Shown one piece after another: positions 6,588 through 7,375 of a stretch of DNA of 7,375 nt. The notes beneath the pieces are model-generated. The model was not told where the DNA came from, ran no database searches, and saw only the letters and a program-made list of their open reading frames with translations. Source of the stretch: an uncultured beta proteobacterium. GTDB taxonomy: Bacteria; Pseudomonadota; Gammaproteobacteria; Burkholderiales; Burkholderiaceae_C. Location: positions 1 to 7,375 of the forward strand of contig CAISIP010000207.1 of NCBI GenBank assembly GCA_903885415.1. Direction: 5' to 3'. The translations under genes and the position numbers were made by a program. Positions within the stretch are counted from its first letter, which is position 1; each line of letters starts with the position of its first letter.

Positions 6588-6673
6588 GGAAAAGCTAACT
6601 TTCGGCCTGCTTTCGCGCACCACCCTTGCACATGCCGTCTCCGGTCGAAAAAAAAGACAGCCTTCTGAGAAAA

Positions 6674-6679
6674 AGTATA
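6674..6679 (-). promoter_or_regulatory. Possible -10 element for the B12-domain gene
   Basis: On the minus strand, TATACT matches five of six bases of the sigma-70 -10 consensus and sits in the AT-richer leader, about 120 bp before the gene start. The sequence at -35 spacing (TACTCA) matches only three of six bases. A perfect TTGACA occurs further upstream (plus 6745-6750) but has no -10 partner at normal spacing. The assignment is tentative. Confidence 0.3.
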
Positions 6680-6837
6680 GGCATGCCCGAAGGCGGTGAG
6701 TATCTGGTAAACCCTAGCTTGCAAAGAAAAATTCCAAATTCACTTGTCAATTGTAGGATTTCATAAAGACTGCCGGTGCAGGCGCCTGGCGCAGTTCCCG
6801 CGCCCAAAACAGCTGAAAACACCGGGGTCCGACAGGC

Positions 6838-7155
6838 TCACCGCTTTTTCGCGGGCCATGCTGCATCGGTTGCGTCGCAGCGGACTCTGCGACGCAGACG
6901 CAACGCGAGATCACACCCATGCATGGCGCCCGCCGCGATCAGGAACAAGGGGACAGCGGTCCAAACCGCTCCCAGCCCAGCACGAAGCGCCAGCATCAGG
7001 AAAAAGCCGGCCATCAGGTTCAACAGATAGTCCTTCGGCTCCAGACCATGCCCGGTCAGGCGATGGACAAGAAGCAGCGCCGTACCCTCCAGCAAAGTGA
7101 AAGCAATGGCGATATTGGCAATGACGGTCGCTACCGACAGCAGATCAAAATTCAT
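6838..7155 (-). CDS. Small membrane protein of unknown function (105 residues)
   Basis: I do not recognise this protein. It has about three hydrophobic segments: roughly residues 6-32, ending LLVHRL; 43-62, containing LLNLMAGFFLMLALR; and 63-84. A basic tail starts LRLRRR and ends AKKR. This predicts a small inner-membrane protein with a positively charged C-terminus. The ATG at 7155 directly follows the TGA of the upstream gene (7158-7156). AAGG lies 5 nt upstream of the ATG, inside the end of that gene. This tight junction suggests translational coupling and a shared complex or pathway. A strong 10-bp hairpin lies within the last 20 codons. The overlapping plus-strand frame shows no hydrophobic pattern or ribosome site and is taken as a shadow. 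Confidence 0.7.
   Translation of the reverse strand: MNFDLLSVATVIANIAIAFTLLEGTALLLVHRLTGHGLEPKDYLLNLMAGFFLMLALRAGLGAVWTAVPLFLIAAGAMHGCDLALRLRRRVRCDATDAAWPAKKR
6871..6896. repeat. Perfect 10-bp hairpin within the end of the small membrane protein gene
   Basis: TGCGTCGCAG (6871-6880) and CTGCGACGCA (6887-6896) are perfect inverted arms around a 6-nt loop. The element lies in the region coding for the Arg-rich C-terminal tail of the 105-residue protein. It would make a very stable RNA hairpin about 30 nt before the stop codon. No T-tract follows on the minus strand, so it may protect the 3' end, attenuate, or be coincidental. Confidence 0.6.
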
Positions 7156-7375
7156 TCACACCTTGGCGATCCCGAGCAAATGGGCAAGGTCCTTGAAAAA
7201 GATGCGCACGTGTGCCATGGGCTTCTTGCGTGCCAGTTGCTTGTTCATGTAGGACTCGAACGTCAGTTGCTGTACGTCCCGGTCCTCGCAGATCTTCACA
7301 AAGCGCTCCCTGCGCCGCTCGCTGGAGTACCAGAACCACTGCATGATGCCCAACACCGCAAAGACGGTTCCGTGC
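7156..7375 (-). CDS. Unrecognised membrane-associated protein, C-terminal part only
   Basis: The minus-strand frame is open from the right edge to a TGA at 7158-7156, giving the last 72 residues. Near the visible start is a hydrophobic stretch (GTVFAVLGIMQWFWY), probably the end of a membrane helix. A charged, largely cytoplasmic-looking tail follows, with SSERRRERF, a central FESYMNKQLARKK and FFKDLAHLLGIAKV at the end. A GTG at 7356 and an ATG at 7344 are possible internal starts. The hydrophobic reading continues upstream of both, so the true start is probably outside the window. The gene abuts the small membrane protein gene with no spacer. I do not recognise the family. Confidence 0.6.
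   Translation of the reverse strand, partial: HGTVFAVLGIMQWFWYSSERRRERFVKICEDRDVQQLTFESYMNKQLARKKPMAHVRIFFKDLAHLLGIAKV

Larger units (their letters stand above)
6566..6837 (-). other. AT-richer intergenic leader/promoter region
   Basis: About 270 bp between the B12-domain gene and the next minus-strand gene carry no convincing coding sequence. The part from about 6646 to 6770 is clearly AT-richer than its surroundings, with an A8 run at 6648-6655 and A/T-rich stretches near 6725-6765, as expected of a promoter region. It also holds the 10-bp palindrome CAGGCGCCTG at 6779-6788 and a small GGCGC/GCGCC inverted repeat at 6788-6804. No T-tract terminator is evident for the upstream minus-strand gene pair. 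Plus-strand frames here lack a ribosome site and family resemblance. Confidence 0.5.

Noticed and set aside
6640..6670. T8 run on the minus strand as a Rho-independent terminator for the upstream minus-strand genes
   Set aside because: No GC-rich stem of useful length directly precedes the T run; the sequence upstream is itself AT-rich and promoter-like.
6745..6769. Possible CrtJ/PpsR operator (TGT-N12-ACA) upstream of the AerR-like gene
   Set aside because: The nearest match is TGT-N12-AGA at 6752-6769, which misses the consensus in one arm. No exact TGT-N12-ACA was found in the leader.
6779..6804. Palindrome CAGGCGCCTG and the nearby GGCGC/GCGCC repeat as a terminator
   Set aside because: The stems are short or loopless and are not followed by a T-tract on either strand. 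They could be operator-like, but nothing supports that further.
6744..7100. Plus-strand frame of 118 codons across the leader and the small membrane protein gene
   Set aside because: It has no ribosome site, its composition is Arg/Pro/Ser-rich, and the opposite strand gives a convincing membrane protein with a coupled start.
1..7375. CRISPR arrays, tRNA or rRNA genes, insertion-sequence transposases
   Set aside because: No spaced direct-repeat array, cloverleaf-like sequence, rRNA motif or transposase-like frame was seen.

Overview
The window is GC-rich DNA with dense genes, Shine-Dalgarno-like sites and no introns. Protein families and base composition suggest a proteobacterium, most likely a betaproteobacterium of the Burkholderiales type. 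The placement is inferred: no marker gene is present.

Layout. Positions 1-704 (+) are the 3' end of a large molybdenum-hydroxylase subunit of the isoquinoline 1-oxidoreductase beta (IorB) type, cut by the window edge. Positions 815-2398 (+) encode a trimethylamine-methyltransferase (MttB) superfamily protein with no in-frame amber codon, so it is a non-pyrrolysine member. After 44 nt, 2443-4485 (+) encodes a 680-residue FMN/FAD oxidoreductase of the trimethylamine dehydrogenase / dimethylglycine-demethylase (DgcA) / N-methylproline-demethylase group. Positions 4620-5381 (+) encode a TauE/SafE-family membrane transporter, probably starting at TTG. A short decayed RadC/JAB-domain fragment follows (5423-5590, +). 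Convergent to it, 5606-6553 (-) encodes a cobalamin-binding-domain regulator resembling AerR/PpaA. It is preceded by an AT-richer leader of about 280 bp. Positions 6838-7155 (-) and 7156-7375 (-, cut by the right edge) encode two small, abutting membrane-associated proteins that I do not recognise.

How the genes may work together. The MttB-like and DgcA-like genes look like a two-gene operon for stepwise N-demethylation of a methylated amine, possibly a betaine. In this model the MttB homologue moves a methyl group from a quaternary amine to a corrinoid carrier, and the flavoprotein oxidatively demethylates the resulting tertiary amine. The substrate is unknown. No corrinoid carrier protein or corrinoid-reactivating protein is visible here. 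The TauE/SafE gene could export or import an anionic product but may be unrelated. The minus-strand B12-domain protein is a regulator by architecture, not a methyl carrier. Its closest known role is light- and B12-dependent control of photosynthesis genes, but no photosynthesis gene lies in the window.

The most interesting points are the MttB-like/DgcA-like pair in an apparently non-methanogenic bacterium, the loss of one of four expected iron-sulfur cysteines in the DgcA-like enzyme, the AerR-like protein with an altered cobalamin-binding motif, the radC scar, and the unrecognised membrane gene pair.
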